DNA of 32,910 nucleotides from Butyricicoccus_A sp945486175 (GTDB lineage: Bacteria; Bacillota; Clostridia; Oscillospirales; Butyricicoccaceae), in the NCBI GenBank assembly GCA_945829445.1, contig CALZUY010000012.1:1-32910 (forward strand), in the 5' to 3' direction. The stretch's first letter is position 1; each line of letters begins with the position of its first letter. This document shows, in pieces, positions 30,722 through 32,910 of the stretch. The translations under genes were made by a program, and so were the position numbers. The notes beneath the pieces were generated by a model that was not told the origin of the DNA, made no database searches, and saw nothing but the letters and a program-made list of their open reading frames with translations.

Positions 30722-30768
30722 CCTACAAATCAGACAAATTTTTTGCAGCTTGAAAGGCAGGTATTTTT

Positions 30769-31929
30769 ATGAAAACAGCAGTACATTTCGGCGCAGGAAA
30801 AATCGGAAGAGGCTTTATCGCAGACCTGCTGCACGACAGCGGATATCGCATTGTATTCGCAGATGTTGTACAGCCGCTGGTTGATCTGGTAAACAAAGAT
30901 CATGAATACAGCCTGTTTCTGATCGATCACGATTATGAGGAAAAGATCATCGATAACATCGTAGCCTATTCGACAATCAGCGAACCGGAAAAGGTCATTG
31001 AGGAAATCGTCAACGCCGAGGTTCTCACCACTTCCGTCATGGCAACCAATCTGCCGAAGGTTGCGCCACTGATTACCAAGGGTCTGAAAGCCCGCAAGGC
31101 TGCCCGTGCAGCAGGCGATGCCAAGCTGATTGTCATGGCGTGTGAAAATGCCATCATGGGCACAGATATTCTGAAAAAAGCGATGATCGAAACCGGCATC
31201 ATGACAGAAGAGGAAATGGACTCCGTTGCCGTATTCCCGAACACCGCTGTTGACCGCATGGTATTTGACGGCCATCATCACGGCAAGGACGGCGTGGAAA
31301 TCGGCGATGCCTTTGAGCTTCCGATTGAGAAAAACAAGCTGGAAGACCCGGAGAGCGAACCGATCAAGGGCGCGGAGTATGTGGATAATCTGGAAAAATT
31401 CCTCCAGCGCAAGATTTACATGGTCAACTGCGCACATGCAGTCACCAGCTATTTCGGCTTTGTCAAGGGCTATAAAACCGTTCAGGAGGGTCTTGCAGAC
31501 CCGGAACTGCTGGAAGAGGTTAAGGCAACTGTCATGGAGTCCGCTTCTGCACTGGAAAAGAAGTACGGCTTTACACATGAATCGTTGGTCGAGTATATGG
31601 ATTCCATGATTATCAGGCGCTTTACTACACCGGGCGTATCCGATCCGATCACGCGCGTTGCCCGTGAGCCGATCCGTAAAATCTCTCCGAACGACCGCAT
31701 TATGGGCCCTGCGTTCCAGTGTGAGGAATATGGTCTGGACAATTCGCATTTGCTCAGAGGAACCGCTTGTGCGCTGCGCTATCAGAATCCAGAGGATGCA
31801 CAGGCCGTGGAGCTGCAGGATTACATTGCGAAAAATGGCGTCGGCGCAGCGATTACCAAGTATATTGGCCTGAAGCCGGAAGACCGCATGTTCGGCGTCA
31901 TCGCAGACGAATACAGCAAGCTGGTATAA
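30769..31929 (+). CDS. mtlD: Mannitol-1-phosphate 5-dehydrogenase
   Basis: 386 residues, the standard MtlD size. The NAD-binding start is VHFGAGKIGRGFIADLL (residues 5-21). Family blocks include NAEVLTTSVMATNLP, VFPNTAVDRMV, and the catalytic-region motif VNCAHAVTSYFGF. It oxidises mannitol-1-phosphate from the PTS to fructose-6-phosphate. GAAAGGCAGG precedes the ATG. It lies 244 bp after the PTS genes, and the gap is rich in hairpins. Arabitol-phosphate dehydrogenase activity, known for some relatives, cannot be ruled out. Confidence 0.95.
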   Translation: MKTAVHFGAGKIGRGFIADLLHDSGYRIVFADVVQPLVDLVNKDHEYSLFLIDHDYEEKIIDNIVAYSTISEPEKVIEEIVNAEVLTTSVMATNLPKVAPLITKGLKARKAARAAGDAKLIVMACENAIMGTDILKKAMIETGIMTEEEMDSVAVFPNTAVDRMVFDGHHHGKDGVEIGDAFELPIEKNKLEDPESEPIKGAEYVDNLEKFLQRKIYMVNCAHAVTSYFGFVKGYKTVQEGLADPELLEEVKATVMESASALEKKYGFTHESLVEYMDSMIIRRFTTPGVSDPITRVAREPIRKISPNDRIMGPAFQCEEYGLDNSHLLRGTACALRYQNPEDAQAVELQDYIAKNGVGAAITKYIGLKPEDRMFGVIADEYSKLV

Positions 31930-31975
31930 AAAACACCGCCGCACCTGCCGGGTACTGTCAAAAGGAGGAGCCGCC

Positions 31976-32652
31976 GTGCTGGAAGCAATTATTTTCGATA
32001 TGGACGGTGTGCTGATTGACTCCGAATCCACACACTATCCGGTTTTGCACGAACTGCTCGCAAAATACGGTTACGTCTATACACAAGAGCATTTCCTGAC
32101 CTATTGCGGCGTGCCGGAAACAGATATGTGGCCGCAGCTTCTGCGCACAGCCGGGCTGAATGTTTCCCCGGAGGCCATGCACCAGGAGCACTGGCGCCGG
32201 TACCGCAGGTATCTCGAGATACACGGACTGCCGCACTTTCCGGGTACCGCACAGCTCCTGTCTGCACTCAGGCAAAGCGGATATCGTCTTCCGTGGCATC
32301 CGCTTCTCCTGCCAGAACGATTGCAGAATACATGGAACAGCTGGGTTATGCACCGTATTTTGACTGCATGATCTCCGCGCAGCATTGCGCACACGGCAAG
32401 CCGGAGCCAGATGTATTCCTTCTTGCGGCAGAGCAACTCGGCATATCACCGGAAAACTGTCTGGTTGTTGAAGATTCCAAAAACGGCATGCTTGCAGCAC
32501 AGCGTGCCGGAATGAAGTGGGTCGGTTTCTGTGGTGCGGCATTGCCAACAGACATGAGTCTCGCTCCGTTTACCTTTTCGGATTACCGCGCGGTGACGCC
32601 GAAGGATTTTGAACGGTGGTATAACCTTCTCTCAAAAATAAAATCCGACTGA
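31976..32652 (+). pseudogene. HAD-family (beta-phosphoglucomutase-like) phosphatase, one-base frameshift
   Basis: The GTG start at 31976 follows AAAGGAGGA. The first part reads LEAIIFDMDGVLIDSESTHY (HAD motif I) up to LRQSGYRL, ending around 32290. The protein continues in another frame as VASASPARTIAEYMEQLGY, then GKPEPDVFLLAAEQLG and VVEDSKNGMLAAQRAGM (motifs III and IV) to the stop at 32652. Adding one base at about 32291 (CTT-nCC-GTG) would restore a 225-residue protein, the usual length. As written the first frame stops at 32371. It is the last gene of the polyol operon, so it probably dephosphorylates an accumulated sugar or polyol phosphate. Confidence 0.85.
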
Positions 32653-32685
32653 CTGTTCGGGCACAATATACGTTTACTGATTCTG

Positions 32686-32723
32686 AAATTCCAGTATATC
32701 CCCAAGGATATGCTGGAATTTTT
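32686..32723 (+). terminator. Terminator of the polyol operon
   Basis: AAATTCCAGTATATCC, loop CCAA, GGATATGCTGGAATTT (one G-T pair), followed by TT. A 16-bp stem beginning 34 nt after the HAD stop. Confidence 0.85.
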
Positions 32724-32807
32724 CTGCACAAAAGGCACCCCTATGCCCCGACCGGACAATTCATCGGTTTTGGCAGCCGTTTCCATTTCCAAACCGAAAG
32801 AAGATAC

Positions 32808-32843
32808 AAAAAAACCGCCTGAATCGTACGATTCAAGCGGTTT
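32808..32843 (-). terminator. Terminator after the tRNA-Thr gene
   Basis: Minus strand AAACCGCTTGAATC, loop GTAC, GATTCAGGCGGTTT (one mismatch), followed by a T run (seven T in all). It begins 4 nt after the CCA end of the tRNA gene. Confidence 0.85.
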
Positions 32844-32846
32844 ACA

Positions 32847-32910
32847 TGGAGCTAATGGTCGGATTTGAACCGACGACCTGCTCATTACGAGTGAGCTGCT
32901 CTACCCCTGA
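32847..32910 (-). tRNA. tRNA-Thr(CGU), 5' end beyond the window
   Basis: Minus strand, partial. The visible part has the D-arm AGGGGTAGAGC, anticodon stem GCTCA/TGAGC around loop CTCGTAA (anticodon CGT, threonine), variable loop AGGTC, T-arm GTCGG-TTCAAAT-CCGAC, 3' acceptor strand CATTAGC and an encoded TCCA. The acceptor 5' strand and the start of the D-arm fall outside. Confidence 0.9.

Overview
The window looks like chromosomal DNA from a Gram-positive anaerobe of the Clostridia, most likely Oscillospirales (Butyricicoccus/Agathobaculum-like). This rests on moderate GC content, strong AGGAGG ribosome sites, sigma-A promoters, an L10-type attenuator leader, a lipoprotein-anchored sugar ABC system, PTS genes and a CCA-encoding tRNA. 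The genus is inference, not proof. No phage, transposase, CRISPR array or rRNA was seen.

Layout. Positions 1-2141 (minus): an NhaD/P-type permease gene followed by a cytidylate-kinase-like gene cut by the window edge, expressed from a promoter with a ~380-nt structured leader that contains a terminator-like hairpin. 2242-3941 (plus): a UxuB-like long-chain polyol/uronate dehydrogenase, followed by a compound repeat element (3942-4149). 4273-8820 (minus): the translation/secretion cluster rpmG-secE-nusG-rplK-rplA and rplJ-rplL, headed by two paralogous small membrane proteins; rpoBC does not follow rplL. 8827-14251: single genes for RuvX, an exported M15 peptidase, a YetF-like DUF421 protein, an HPr-like protein that has lost its phosphorylation sites, a FUSC exporter fused to a degenerate HAD domain behind an attenuator, and acylphosphatase.

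14548-21510 (minus): a maltodextrin-type operon in the order solute-binding lipoprotein, two permeases, LacI regulator, ATPase, 4-alpha-glucanotransferase, with operator-like boxes near the promoter. Divergent from it (plus) are a DUF624 membrane protein, a ParB-like/BMP fusion and an overlapping metallophosphoesterase. 25053-25829 (minus) is a nucleotidyltransferase-fold protein.

26156-32652: a DeoR-type regulator diverges from hxlA-hxlB (ribulose monophosphate enzymes), mannitol PTS IICB and IIA, mtlD and a HAD phosphatase. The intergenic region carries repeated TGTG-type boxes and a promoter overlapped by one of them. The operon would bring in a hexitol as its phosphate and oxidise it to fructose-6-phosphate; HxlB/HxlA could then split that to ribulose-5-phosphate and formaldehyde, or run in reverse. 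Two genes here (mtlA and the HAD gene) each carry what looks like a one-base deletion. The window ends in a partial tRNA-Thr(CGU) on the minus strand.

Most interesting leads: the HPr-like protein with Cys15 and Arg46; the FUSC/dead-HAD fusion behind an attenuator; the unassigned leader RNA of the permease; the HxlAB-mannitol PTS combination; the cytosolic ParB-like/BMP fusion coupled to a phosphoesterase; and the terminator that contains a promoter upstream of rpmG.
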